64,000 nucleotides of DNA, from assembly GCA_023078555.1 (NCBI GenBank), contig CM041200.1, forward strand, positions 7,045,361 to 7,109,360, given 5' to 3'. Shown piece by piece: positions 11,464 to 23,624 of the stretch (position 1 is its first letter; every line of letters starts with the position of its first letter). The notes under the pieces were generated by a model that ran no database searches, was not told where the DNA came from, and saw only the letters and a list, made by a program, of their open reading frames with translations. A program made the translations under genes and the position numbers. The DNA is from Ulva prolifera. Lineage: Eukaryota; Chlorophyta; Ulvophyceae; Ulvales; Ulvaceae.

Positions 11464-13979
11464 TTACACTTCAACAGTGCCTGTAGATGCAGCTGCCAGC
11501 TGAAAGTCAGAGAGTGTGCAAGCTGCGAGCCTCTGCTGAGTGATATGCAATCGAAGACTCGGCCTGTGATGGCAGTGCCAGCGACCACTGTGTCATACGT
11601 GCGAATCGTAGAGTCACGACGAAGTCTGTGTAGGCATGTCCATGTGTCGCTTAGTCCTGCAAGCTCATGAAAAGTTGTACATAACTGTGCGATGCCCACG
11701 ATTCTAATCAAAAAAAGTTTGATTAGAAGGTGACGTCTGTCGTGCTGACTGATTCCAGCCTTCTCGAGTCCGAGGCCCGAAATTGTGTTGCCCTGAGAAG
11801 TGCCACCAGGTGTGCTGTCAAATGTAACAAACAAAATTTGGCGCTAAAAGGCATGAGCAAGGCATGGATACACAATTGACACAGCAGCATCTGGGCTCAT
11901 TACAATGTGACCCTTTCTATATCTTGTGAGACAGACAAACGCTCGTCATCAAGCCTTGTGTTGCAACCTTATGTCTTGGGGGCAGCGCAGCAGCCAACGC
12001 CCGGTTTCACAAATCACAGCAAGATACATGCTGGGACAGGCAGACGCCGTACTAAAGTGCCATCAGAAAGCTCCACTGCTGCAAACACCGTACCTCTGTC
12101 TTGACAGCAACACAGAGGTATGTTGTCAGCACGGAACATGGTGCACGATATAGCACGTGACACAGCAGTAGCAGCAGTGGAGCTGTCTGGCGGACGGTAT
12201 ATCATGCGCGATGCCAACGGCAGTGCCTCCTAATTTTTCAGCCCCGAACAGTGCTAGCATGTCAAACCGGCAGTGTGGATGGGGCACTTGCTGAAGTGGT
12301 CAGCCGCTGGACTGAAGCGAGAGGATCTTCTGAATGTACAACACGTGGCTCTCGATGCTGTGAAATCATTCTAGCTTTGGTGGCGGGCCTATTCTTGGTG
12401 TAGGGAGTAATGGATGTTTTCAACAGTGAACTACTTTGTGCACAAATGCTGTCCGAGTCGCGAAACCACAAGCGCTCTACCATGCATGTATCAAGCGGAC
12501 TGTAGAAAAGAACAGACAGCAGCCCCTCAGGCTACCAGGCGCCCTTGGTCTCACCCCGTGCTTGAACCATACATGTCCTCATCATCGCGCAGACGACAAC
12601 GGTTACAGTTAATATGGCCAACGCACCCCATCGTGAACAGGGAGGGACGGCCGTAACCGACATGGACTCTGCAACAGCAGCAATGTCGCACATGGCAGCA
12701 GCAATCGAATGCTCTGGCCAAGCTGATCAAGTATGCAGTGTATGCATGTGTGTGCATATGTGTGTCTCCATGCCTATGATCGGCAGGTGCTCATGGCAGC
12801 TCTGAGCAGCTGATGTGCTGCAGTTGAAGCGTGAACTATGTGCTCAGGGCAGCGCTTTCCTGCTACATGTCTTACATCGGATTACAGTATTCCACCTTTC
12901 TGGGTCGTGCCCTGGCCTAGACAGTGCATGCAATTCTGTGTCCTTGTGAGGCATCCACATCTTTTTCTGGCCGCTACAGCCTTCTTGTGTAATGTTAATA
13001 AGCTTTGGAGGTTAAAGTTTTTGGATCCAATGGGTTGAGGACGGTGTAAAAGCTACCCCCTTCATTTCAGGAGGTCGTGGGTTCGATTCTGCGTGCGCTT
13101 TGGGGAATCGAAATGGCCGTACGTGACCACCTCGTTACTCACATGGGGAGGCCCTGTGAGTTGCGTACGGTCGTCTGAGGGGGGCTTCCAGGTGGTTTAC
13201 CCCTTCGACATATGTGGTCCTGTTAACTCCGAGTCGTCAATGTCCAATAGGATACGGCTCAGTAAATTCAGATTTACTTTACTTCACCATTGACATTCAG
13301 CAGCTTCGATGCAGTATACGACAGTGTGCCATCCCCAGGCCGGTGGGGCATCACTGCATGTACTGGATGCGGTCCGTGCATGACTGGATGGTCTGCATCC
13401 GTCCAGAACATTCACCATCCGTTCCTGCTGCATGCGCCAGGTGGTGTGGAGATCACTCAAACCTGCATGGCTGTCCTCGCTTTCTGCACACCAGCACACA
13501 CTCGTGCAGGTTTGTATGTGGTCGTTTCATGAACGTAGGCAGGAGCACAGGGCCTGTGGCATGGTTCAGCGCTCCAGTGCAGTTCACTAGACCAACTGCA
13601 CTGTTTATGGTGTGGCTTTAGATGTGTGTGCGGGCAGATGCCGCCAACATTCTGGTGTTCTCCACATCTATCAATGGCACATGGTCTGCGGTTCCGATGT
13701 GGTGCTACGCCTGTACTCTTACTGCCAGCGGTCGGATTTGTGAGAGTGAGCGTGTATGTGTTGCTGGTAGGCCACTTTCCTGTGCACTATATCTGTTGGC
13801 TGAAACACAGTGTTCACGCGGTGATGTCTGACCTGCCTGCAACACAAGGATATCCAACATGAGTGCAAATGCATGCCTGCACATACGCGACACCGCCGCT
13901 GTGAGAGGCCAGTGCGGGGAGCCAGTTAGACGACCACGAATCGTGGTCCACGATGGATCTCGAGAGACCGAGCCGCCAC
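11464..13979. other. Gene-poor interval between convergent QCR8 and NDPK
   Basis: About 2.5 kb of AT-richer DNA with no frame showing a recognisable domain and no chain of phase-compatible exons. It contains the tRNA-derived repeat at 13025-13296. The rest looks like UTR and spacer. Confidence 0.5.
13025..13296 (+). repeat. SINE-like repeat with tRNA-type B box
   Basis: A tRNA-like head holds GGTTCGATTC (RNA polymerase III B-box type) at about 13080-13090, preceded by GGAGGTCGTG as in a T-arm context. A non-coding body of about 150 bp follows. The tail (13231-13294: GAGTCGTCAATGTCC, TACGGCTCAGTAAATTCAG, ATTTACTTTACTT) recurs as truncated copies at 48789-48850 and, inverted, at 43755-43795, both inside introns. 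The head-body-tail layout with 5'-truncated copies fits a tRNA-derived SINE. Exact ends and target duplications were not resolved. Confidence 0.5.
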
Positions 13980-13984
13980 TTACA
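13980..13984 (-). terminator. Probable poly(A) signal of NDPK (TGTAA on minus strand)
   Basis: The minus strand reads TGTAA about 100 nt after the NDPK stop codon. That distance is ordinary for a chlorophyte 3' UTR. Supported by position and by the convention for green-algal genes only. Confidence 0.35.
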
Positions 13985-14085
13985 CCGCTGCAGCGGCACT
14001 CGGATGTTCATCGAACAATCAGGCCATCAGAACACACATCGAACCAGCTCTGACCCCGCGCAGCACGGCACAGGCGGTACGTGAT

Positions 14086-14938
14086 CTACTCTACCAGCCA
14101 AGGTGTCATGTGCAGATCCCACTCTACTAGCTCGCCCTCATTGAACCACAAGCCGAGTTCCCTCTCGCCATTTTCCGGTGAGTCAGAGCCATGAATGACG
14201 TTGCGGCCAACATCCACTGCAAAGTCGCCTCGGATAGTTCCGGGCTCAGACTCCAGGGGGTTGGTTGCTCCAATCAGCTTCCTTGCGGACTTGACAACCC
14301 CGTTGCCCTCTAGAGCCTGCAAATGTACTCGATGTTTGTTGGAGACACAAGCTGTGTACGCAGGTGAAAGAATCATTCTGTGGTTGGCCTAGGCCTCAAC
14401 ACAGCTAGGCCTCAACACAGGCACTCAGAGTCAAAATTTGTGAGCAAATCCGGGGCTGCATGATGCAGCGGCGTGACATATCGCAGTGCCATCGGCATAC
14501 AGCTCTGAAAACCGGGCATAGCTACATGCCGATCAGAGCAAGAATCAGGATGGGCATCATGGAGCAGATGCGTACAATGCAAACTACGGGTCCGGAGACG
14601 ATGTACTCGACGAGCTTGCCGTAGAAAGGCTTTTCGGACAAGTCCTTGTAATGCTCCTCTGCAACTGACTTGGGTGTCTGGTACATCTTCAGCCCCTTGA
14701 TTTGGAAGCCCTTGCGCTCAAACCGTGTGATTATCTCACCAACGAGACCGCGTTGCACGCCGTCAGGCTTTACCATGACGTACGAGCGCTCTGCCCGCAC
14801 AGCCACAGCGTGTGCTCGGGATGCTGGCCGTTGCAGGCGAGGGGCGTTCACCCGGACTCCCATAGAGGACTTCATAATTTTAAATGGTCCGACGATCCTG
14901 CATGATTGTTGCCAGTTCAGTGCGTTCTGGACGCGCAT
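14086..14938 (-). CDS. NDK: Nucleoside diphosphate kinase, plastid-type (NDPK2-like)
   Basis: Transfers the gamma phosphate from NTP to NDP through a phosphohistidine. Two exons (14938-14576 and 14316-14086) join in phase 0 and give 197 residues. The core reads [18 protein letters not shown], then [23 protein letters not shown], and the active-site motif NVIHGSDS with the catalytic His. The C-terminus ([14 protein letters not shown]) matches the plant plastid form better than the cytosolic one. About 50 residues precede the core and are rich in Arg, Ala and Val with few acidic residues, consistent with a transit peptide; this start is the first ATG. Donor GTACGC. It is divergent from the cis-prenyltransferase gene across 0.6 kb. 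Confidence 0.92.
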
Positions 14939-15541
14939 ACCAGAGCTTGTGGCTCAATATCAACACCAGGCACACGGCGCGAAACACCACTCTCAACGCG
15001 AACCACTTCACCAGCAAGCGCATTACGTAGCAATCATAGAAGTTCAGGCGGTCAGATGTACAAATTCTGATGTGAGCCTACACACCACTGCCAACTGGCA
15101 AAGACGCACCCTGAATGAGATGCGATGTGGGCTTGTCGAGGGGCGTGATGAGTGAAGAAGACAAATCTAGCCTTGCTAACATGTTCATCGTCCAGTTGCT
15201 GTGACTGCTGCATGCTCGTGGAGAATGTCACGGGAGTGTCGCCGCTGCACTTCCGCCACCGCTGAAGCGCCGTGCACAGCCGGCCGTGCCGGAGTGCGTG
15301 GACGCGTCCGGACGTCGCATGCAAGCTTCGGTTACGCGCGACGTCTCGCCCCTCTCTGCCAACGAACAGCGGTCCTACTCGGCAGCACGATTACCGACAC
15401 GATTGTGGCAGTATGCAAGTTCAGCCTTCGCATATATAATTTTGCTGGACGTCATCGCTCAGTGCTCCCGATTCACACCTTCGTGCGATCACGCATGTCT
15501 CTGCAAGCTCGATATCTAGCTAGAGTCAATGCACACACAGT
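14939..15541. promoter_or_regulatory. Shared upstream region of NDPK and cis-prenyltransferase
   Basis: A 603-bp gap between two head-to-head starts, holding both promoters and 5' UTRs. No repeated box or clear TATA element could be defended; CATATATAATT at 15429-15439 is an AT-rich candidate on the prenyltransferase side. Confidence 0.35.
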
Positions 15542-17556
15542 ATGCCATTAAGTGTATGTGCGCCGGGTGGTAATGTTTCTGGTCCCGGGCGCTCCTATAG
15601 GCAGTCGGCGTTTTTGAAGCGCGCTCACTTCAAACCATTGTCGAGCAAAGTCGCTGCAGTCGGCCGAACTGGGATACTAAAGGGCATAAATCTCAGATCA
15701 ATTATCCGAGGAGGTCCACATATATTGACTGGTCTGCAAGAAATGCCAGAGGAGAACGGCACTGCGCACCGAAACGGAGCAAGCGTGCCGGATATTCCTG
15801 CAACGGCACTTCCCAAGCATGTAGCTATGATCCTTGATGGTAATCGTCGATGGGCCAAGCAACAGGGGATGCAGTCTTGTTTGAGGGGACACGAAGCAGG
15901 CGCCTCGACGCTGAAAGCTGTAGCTGTCCGATGTCAAGAGCTGGGGATACGGGCACTGACAGTTTTTGCGTTTAGCACGGAAAATTGGCAGCGTAGTACA
16001 GCAGAGGTCAGTGGGCTGTTGCAGCTCATGGAGTCCACCATCGCATCCGGACTGGATGAACTCTGCGACGCCGGAGTGAAGCTCACATTTTTCGGCGAGC
16101 TGCACCGATTGTCACCATCACTTCAAGCCGCGATTGCGAGGTGCGCATTCCAATTCTGACTTTAGCATCCTCACTTCCTCTCGCGGATGTGGAGGACTTC
16201 TCATCATATTGTAATCTATGTATCAGTCGTGAAATTGATGTTCAAGCTTCTGAATGCGCGACAAACGTTATGTACAATTCGCAGGAACTGTCAAAATGAA
16301 ATATACGTGATTCTGCAGAGCACATGAAAAGACAGCCAGTCACAAGGGACTTCATTTTTCAGTCGCAATCAGCTATGGCGGAAAGCAAGATATCATTGCA
16401 GCAACCAGGAAGGCAGCAGATCTTGTTGCTTCTGGTCAGATCAAGTCCGAAGATATCACGGAGGATCTTTTCGAAACACTCCTCTTGACACATGAACCCG
16501 TTTCTGTGAACGGACCACCTGACCTCCTGATCAGGTACGCACACCGTGATGACCTGCAGCAGCCAGTGCACATCCTCAGACACGCTTCTTTTCAAGGTGT
16601 CCTCTGCCATGTTTTCATACTGGATCCGTGACACCAGCCTAGTAACAGCTGCACATTTCCTTGTGCAGAGCTCATGCTGTGATGCGAGCAGTGGCATCCA
16701 CAAGTATGCGCACAACCATTCAACATTCTTACAATGCCCGGCATGCAATCTGCTGAATGCCATGTTGCTCAGCGACGGTTGTTGAATACGTTGGTAATGT
16801 CTGCATCCAGGCTGGTGTATGGGCGACCTTCGTTCGCTATGTGTCTGGCATGCAGGCTTCGGTGAAGGAGAAATTCAGGTTGTTCTGCCTGCACCGTCAC
16901 CAGTACAGTAGAGATGTACTCCGTGCCTCCACGGAATGCATCTCCACTATACTCCATCACGTACATTCATGGGCAAATGTTACACACGCGTCCTCGGACG
17001 GGCCCAGGTTGTCAGCTTGGCTAAATTTTGAACGCCACTTGTGCGTCATGTGTGAGCAGTCCATGATGTGCCCTCTAGTGTGGTGCACCTCTGTAGGTCG
17101 AAGCATGACGGCATGCAGCGCCATACAGGCCGCTTGTGTGATCAGCTCTGCGGGCCAGGGTGGCATCTGAGCAGGCGAATTGATTTGGAATGCATCGAAC
17201 TTGCTGTCCAGTCAGTGTGGCGGCACAAACAAACCTCTTGCAGCTCTGCTTTGTCACACACGAGAGCAGAGATAAAGTGTCATCTTCGAGGTACATGCGG
17301 CCAGCACCGCTTGACGTGGGCCCACCGCGGGTGCAGGACGAGTGGCGAGATGCGGCTCAGCAACTTCATGCTGTGGGACCTCGCGTACTCGGAACTCTTC
17401 TTCACACCCAAGCTGTGGCCCGACTTCGGCGCTGCAGATCTAGACGAGGCCGTGGCGGCGTACGCACTGCGTGGGCGCCGCTACGGCCGCGACGGCGCCC
17501 CCGCCGCCTCGGCTGTGGCAGCGACCGTCGCCTCTGCTGGCCACATGCAGCCCTAG
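15542..17556 (+). CDS. cis-Prenyltransferase (undecaprenyl/dehydrodolichyl diphosphate synthase family)
   Basis: Condenses isopentenyl diphosphate units onto an allylic diphosphate in cis, making polyprenyl diphosphates. Exons 15542-16140, 16319-16534 and 17337-17556 join with phases 2 and 2 and give 344 residues. Family regions in order: [17 protein letters not shown] (catalytic Asp at residue 99), [26 protein letters not shown], and [19 protein letters not shown] split exactly at the second junction. The usual RTGGExRLS is RTSGEMRLS here. A basic N-terminal extension of about 90 residues with many Ser, Arg and Gly precedes the core, suggesting plastid import. Donors are GTGCGC and GTACGC. 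Final product length cannot be read from sequence. Confidence 0.93.
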
Positions 17557-18729
17557 CATGCAGCTGTGGGCCGCTGTGGTGCGCACAGTCGCCTTGGCAG
17601 CGGATTCAGGAGGCGTTGCGTGCCACTCTGATAGCCCATGCACAAAATTATGAGGCCGTGCGGCGTGGAGGTCCTGGGCAGTCCAGCCGAACAGCAGCGG
17701 TGCTGCCGCGAGGCGAGGCGGGGGGGTCCACCGCATGCAGCCATTGAGCCAGCATGACCCCCCAGATCCAAGACTTGGCCTGGCTGCAACAGTTCGGGGC
17801 CTGTGGCTGCGTAGAGGAGCAGGTTTTGCAGTTTCGCAGCAGGGGCAGGGCTGCACCGATCGAGCCGATCTCGAGGTCCCACCTCGCTTCATCCCACTTC
17901 TTGTACAGTTCCTTCCACCACAGGATCAGCTTCGTACTGTCTGACGATTGCATCAAGAGTGAAGCACATGGTCTGCAAACGATACATGGATGAGTCGAGT
18001 GTCTGTATCCGCCTCTGGGACACAGCCCTGCCAGAGTCTAGTGTGCTGCATTTCTAGAGTAGACCAGCCGCGTCAGTTCCAACTGGCATGTGCATGTCAT
18101 GAGGTTTTTGTAAATGTTCAGAGTGCGTATACATACGTGTCTTGTAGATTCTGCAGATTGCACATGTTCCCCTGTCATCATTTCGCTGTAATGAGCACAT
18201 CAGTTTCCAGATCAGCTTGCACATGCCCAGGCTCGTTTTCGATGTGTGAGATATGGTGCCTCTGTGGTGATCATGTGTGTGTCTGGCGCTGTCCCACCAC
18301 ATCTTTCAGTGTCTACATCAGTCCTTGGCCACAAACGGGATTTCGTTGTACCAAAAGGACTGCATGTATTGTGCATTGAACATCAATTTGATTTTGTCCA
18401 GCTGCAGTTTCGTGCATTCTGCATTCACACACTATGTATCCCGGCCAGCACCAGGCTCGTCAGGCTGTTACAGGCTGCCAGGTATACATCACCACAGTCA
18501 TCCCCATCAAGGATCTATCTGAACATGTGTGTACATATCCAGTCCGCCACTATGCATCACTCCAGTTCAGAGCCATGCCCCAACACCAGCTCTCTGAAAA
18601 TGATGCAGCAATTGCCCCACACTGCGACAGTGCACACGCACGAGCCAGAACATTGCGGCCACCACCAGGGGCTAACAGTCCCGTGTCACTCTAAACGGGC
18701 CAGTGCTGCCAGCTCGCTGTGCTGTGGGA
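17557..18729. other. Convergent intergenic region between prenyltransferase and LPA2-like gene
   Basis: About 1.2 kb for two 3' UTRs. On the minus strand, 17750-17956 carries a protein-like stretch (LILWWKELYKKWDEARWDL), but no family, splice partner or start could be attached to it. A minus-strand TGTAA near 18466 could serve the LPA2-like gene. Confidence 0.4.
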
Positions 18730-20390
18730 TCACTCCTGCCGGACCTTCCAGACACCGTACGCGGAGGAGCAGGCAAGGAAGAGGCCAACGGTGGGTGAGA
18801 ACGATGTGTACACGTTGTCCAGGATCCACTGGTCGATGTTGGCCGGGAAGAAGCCCTGCATGCATGCACCACGCCATCACACACCTGTGCAGCCAGTGTG
18901 GCGCGTGCTGCACCACCATACGAAGCTGCGCCGGCGAGGCAACCGAACACCCGCATGTACTTGTGGCACATCGAGCCCAAATGGGTTGCACGCAGCCCCC
19001 ATGCCGCGTCTAGTGCCACAGGTAGCACCCACGCCACGACTACGCTGTTCGGAAGGCGGCGCACAGCAGCGATGCAGGCGCACAACTGCGCACGCCATCG
19101 TGCACCCGCACCTAACGTACCCACATGCATGCACAAGGTGCGAACGCCCCGCTGTGTGTGCTCGATTCCCTGTGCTCAGGCTGCAGTGCGTGACGAGGTG
19201 TGCAGGAGCGCGTGGAGCACTTTGGCGATCCAGTGACGTGGCCGCTGCACCACTGAATTGAATTGCCACGAAAGCCGGGTTCATGGGCACCGAGGCAAGG
19301 GGGAGCGCGAGGGCGTAGGCCATGCGTAGGACCTGGGCCACGGCCGGGCGGCCTGCGTGGCGCTGGCACCCACTGCGTATCTGGGCAGGCATGCGAGCCA
19401 CCTGCCGCGTGGCCCCCCATCGCGCTCGGATCGTGTGCATGCACACCATGTGCTGGCCTCCCATGTGGCCAAAACCCACTGCAGCACGTCCGTCTGCAGC
19501 TGGCTGGTGCTCAGACGTTGTGCCTCAGCGGTGGTGAGTGGGGAGCTAGCGGAAGCGCGGATTGTGCCTTTGTGCTGCAATGCCATGAGTGGACCCGATC
19601 AGGCATGCATGTCAGATACCAACGGAACTGCTGGACTCGGCCGTGTAGCCCACCAGCAACACACTGCGACTACGGCAGCCGAGGTTGGTCAACTGTATGA
19701 GTTTGTGTTGCCGGATCGATGTGACCTGGCTGGGGGAAGACACGTCATTGCCAGCGGGGCTACAGTGGTCACTGCCAGCGACAGAGACACAGCCGCAGAT
19801 GGACCTGAGCCAAGACCCCACGCGTTCTGTGAATATGCGATGGTCAAGGGGAAGGTGCAAGATGTGTGCAGCCTGAGAGCTGGGCTACAAGAAGAGTCAC
19901 ACCGATGCAGCAATCAACAGGCCTTCAATTATGCACAGTGAGAAGAGCAGTCCCAACACGGTGATGATGTTGCCTTCAAATATTTGCGCCTCGGTGAGGT
20001 TCCCGCCCTCCAGCGCCTTCTGGAGTTCGCTGTCTGTTTGAAAGGGCTTGTCTTGTCCAGCTGAGGCAGCCTTCTTCGCTTGCCTTGCGGCCTTCTTTGA
20101 CTTCCGTGTCTACAAACACCCGCTCAGAGTGCAAGAAAGCAGATTGCTGATGCTGCATGCGGCTCCGATTCATCTGGAGGCAGTATGGTCTAGTGTTCGA
20201 ACTCGCGCAGCATGTGGTTGCCACGAGAGGTGGCCAAGAAGCAGATACATGAGCAGGTTAGTGATCACTGGAGCATGCACGTACCACCATATCTTCAATC
20301 GCAGCAATAGTGTCTTCCTCATCTTTCGCTGCGCAAGATACTATCCGCCTCGCTGTCGAAGCCTGTGGCACACTGATTGCGCTGGAGGCA
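18730..20390 (-). CDS. LPA2-like two-helix plastid membrane protein (5' end uncertain)
   Basis: Last exon 18855-18730 and middle exon 20109-19903 join in phase 0. An upstream exon ending at 20285 (GTACGTG donor) carries ARRIVSCAAKDEED, which looks like a transit-peptide cleavage region. The mature part has a Lys/Ala-rich segment (KSKKAARQAKKAAS), then EAQIFEGN, then helix 1 (IITVLGLLFSLCIIEGLLIA), AASGFFPANIDQW, and helix 2 (FSPTVGLFLACSSAYGVW) ending at VRQE. The LAASGF...SPTVxLFLxxxxAYG arrangement resembles, from memory, LOW PSII ACCUMULATION 2, a thylakoid protein needed for photosystem II assembly. No initiator ATG could be fixed: the upstream frame meets a stop with no ATG in between, so another 5' exon must exist. 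The left intron is 1,047 nt. Confidence 0.6.
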
Positions 20391-21744
20391 GGCACCAACA
20401 CGGCACGCGTAGCCGGAGTGCAGCCAGCGCATACTCATGTGCAGTATCGGAATGGTTTGCATTAAAAAATGGACCATTATAGCGGCATACCTGTCTCCAA
20501 CGGCCTGACCCGATCGCGAGGCACGCCAGAGGGCCACATGTGCTTGATGCCACGATCATGTGTGCAAACCACTTGTGCACTTGTCAGATGAATCCTAGTG
20601 TAGGTGCTTCCTGCTGAACAGCTATGCAGTTCTAGTAGAGACAAAAATCACTCCTCGAACAGCCGTTCAAATTTGAAGGACACGAGCGAACTTCACATTA
20701 TCGACACACGACTGGCATGCCATGTGCAGCATGCAGCTCAATGTGATGCTGCGGGTGCTCGATGCTGGTGAGTGAACGCTGCATGGAATTGCGGGCACTT
20801 GCTCGCACCGCGGAGCCAGATTCTGCCGATGCACATCCCACCGTACACCCCCACGGCAGGCTCGCCGAGCCGAACGGCTACATCGTGGACAAACCCGATT
20901 CCAATGCGTCGTCCAGTTTGGAGGTGTGTGTGCATGTTTCATGTGCATGATCATCGATCAATCTGCCGTTCCTTAGCCAGCGGATGTCCATGAAACACAG
21001 AGGAGTTTACGTGGCAACTCTTGTTGGTCTGCCGCAGAACTCAAGGAATCCTTTCAAAATATACACATTCGATGTTTGTGATACCTGCTATCGAGCCTCC
21101 CTTTCATGAATGAACAAGGATTCAAGCATCGCGACCACACATCACATACAGGCATGTGAAGGTAGTAAACACTTTTATGTACTCAAAGGCCCTCGACACC
21201 GGTCGCGGGCACATTTGACTGTGCGGCATCTGTGCAACACATCAGGTATCAAACCTCCGAGTGCGCAGTTCTGGCATCCAGCCTGCTCGCATATACATTG
21301 TTTCCTGTGGCATCCTTGCAAGTCGAGTCGCCAAGGCACCTACAACTACGTAGACTTACTGGCATATCAGTAGCCTTCCAAAAGCAGATTCCCTATGGTT
21401 CTCGAGAGTAAATCTCACCACATGCGAGTTGTAGTTCAGCCTGGCGTTTTGGTGACTCAGATGAGCGCCGCCCTCGACACAGCAGCAGCAAGGCGAATGC
21501 CAAGGTAAGTCCCATGTATGCACTGTCTTCACGTCCAATCTCCTACGCTGGACACAAACCAGCTACTCAGTCGACAGCACAATTCCGTAGAGAGGCACTG
21601 CGCAAATGGAATTTCGGTTGAAATGCATGGCAACGCTCTGCCCCTATTCCAAGTCCGTACGTGCTGCTGCTGCAACAGCTGAGATATTGTGCGAAAGTTC
21701 CACAGAAGCCATTCCAACCTGAGTCACAAGGATGCAAGGGCCGT
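20391..21744. other. Interval between LPA2-like 5' end and SPATA4-like 3' end
   Basis: About 1.35 kb. It should include the missing first exon and promoter of the LPA2-like gene plus the 3' UTR of the SPATA4-like gene. No domain-bearing frame, RNA gene or repeat recognised. Confidence 0.4.
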
Positions 21745-23146
21745 CTAATGCTGGCTTGCAAACTGCTCACGAATCTTTGCACCATCTGCAATATCTCGTT
21801 GCTCAACGGCACCAAACTTGGGCGGCTCTGGAGGTGTGGCAACTGCACGGATTGCAAATGCACCTTCTGTGCCAGGCAGGCGCGGTGCCGGTTTCGGCTT
21901 TGCATCTGCTGCACTCTCTATGGACTGCTGCCGCACACCCTCGTCCTCTTCCACCTGCAGCGTTCGGAAGTGGAGTATCGGAGCTGGTCCATTTCGCTGG
22001 ACATGTGGCCTGTCGTGCCGGAGGACACTTTTGAGATGCACGATGGTCCATGCATGTCCATCAAACACGCAGATGCAGTAGAGACAGGATAAATGGCAAC
22101 AATTCACTGCTCAGCTCACTGCTCAGAGGGCAGCCTGGATCATCTAACTTCAATGCAGAGCTCTGCTCTGTTGTGGCCACGACATACGCGGCAAAGACTG
22201 AATCGTGTAGAATGCTGCCAGGCTGATGCTCTACACGAGCTTTCTTGTTTATATGTAAAGTCTGGCGTGATCTCTGCTCAGTGCCTGCCAGCTGTGATTG
22301 AATTAAAATCGCACCACGCAAAATGACCAGGGCATTTGAGGCCAGTGCGCAGCACGACATCTACTGTGATTCAGCGGCCATGAAACATTCGAAGTAGTGA
22401 CTGGAATATGCAGACATGGCCAACACATAAGACACGAATTTGAATGGACTTCAGTCCAGGAAATGTTTGTGGCCTCTCCTCGGAAAGGAGAATACAGTTG
22501 GCAGTGTGGTGCGCACATCTCCGGGTCTCAACAGCTTCTTGCCAGTCAAGTGTTCGTATAGCAACTCCAGAAGCTCTACTGCAGCCCCATGCTGCTCCCT
22601 CATGACTGCACTGACAAGCTCCCCAGGAAGTTGAAACCCGTGTTTCCGACAGGAGTCTTGAATCTGCATCCAGTTATCGTTGCGGTAGCGAGATGAAAGC
22701 CCATTTTCATACGTCCTCATGTTGACTTCTTTGGGGAAGTAGCGGCTGAGCAGCTCAGCCACCAGGAATCCGTTGGCACAGTCTCTGCAACAATTCTCCA
22801 AGAACATCAAATTCGTAAGCGTGCGTATCCACATTAGTGGTGGCCTGCCCTGTCAAGGGAACGCCCTCAGCCGCTCGTCGGGGCCTGCGAAGGCTGTACA
22901 GCAGAATAGCACCTTCGGGGACTTCGAAGAGCATAAGAAAGATCAAGACGATGAACCCATTTATACACGTCTCTGCACATGTTCGGGAGCTCCGGGGGGC
23001 CTGCAGACGAGCGTATTTTTCCCACTTTACAAACCATTGAGCAAACCATCGGAATGCCGGACTCTCCCCGCACATTCATAACCAAAGACGCCTTTCCGCC
23101 TATCGGGAGACGGAATCCTCCGGGTGGCAGCTATTTCTCCTGCCAT
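21745..23146 (-). CDS. SPATA4-like CH-domain (DUF1042/CLAMP family) protein
   Basis: Exons 23146-23074, 23000-22913, 22784-22517 and 21954-21745 join with phases 1, 2 and 0, giving 212 residues. Exon 2 and exon 3 together form the calponin-homology-like fold of SPATA4/SPEF1 proteins: VYKWVHRLDLSYALRSPRRD, CANGFLVAELLSRYFP, ENGLSSRYRNDNW and AVELLELLYEHLTGKK, aligning with the animal motif DFSNGYLVAEI. Members of this family are flagellar or microtubule-associated. The fourth exon (VEEDEGVRQQ to the stop) fits the phase but has no independent family support, so the C-terminus is less certain. Donors: GTGCGG, GTGCTA, GTGCGC. The 23146 ATG opens a short basic leader. Confidence 0.75.
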
Positions 23147-23624
23147 GCTTTGGAAGCCTAAGGACTCAATTGAGGAAACAGAGATGTGTCACTGATGATG
23201 CCACGGAGATCAGCTGGTACAGCCGCGGGCGTGTAGCAAGGCCTGTGCCCCGGAAACATTTGCCCCTTGCGACCATTGTTGCGTACTGCGCAGCACCTGC
23301 GGTGTATTCTATAAAAGCGGTTCTGTTCATACTGTGCGAGAGTTGCGCTTGTAGCCATGGCCAGTTTGAACGCATCTGAAAAACGGGCCTATAGAGAATG
23401 AGCAGATGCACAGAGTCCAACCAGTTGCAGTCAATGCAAAAATTGTGAGGACAAGCGTGCAGCACTCTGTCAGATCTCCTGGAGTACGTCTCGCTGGGCC
23501 AAACCTTCGGACACCTAAATTGAATCGGCGCAGCGCACAATCAGGCGGGTAGTGCAGGCAAACTACCTCATCCAGTTAAGCGCATGTTGACGTTTTCATA
23601 GTTGGCCTGCTCGTCTGCGTGCCC
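23147..23624. promoter_or_regulatory. Divergent region between SPATA4-like and SAP-domain genes
   Basis: A 478-bp head-to-head gap expected to contain both promoters. Short open frames on both strands lack domains or splice partners. No specific element could be assigned. Confidence 0.35.

Noticed and set aside
17648..17956. Minus-strand frame with LILWWKELYKKWDEARWDL
   Set aside because: Looks protein-like but lies in a convergent 3' UTR region with no start, family or splice support.
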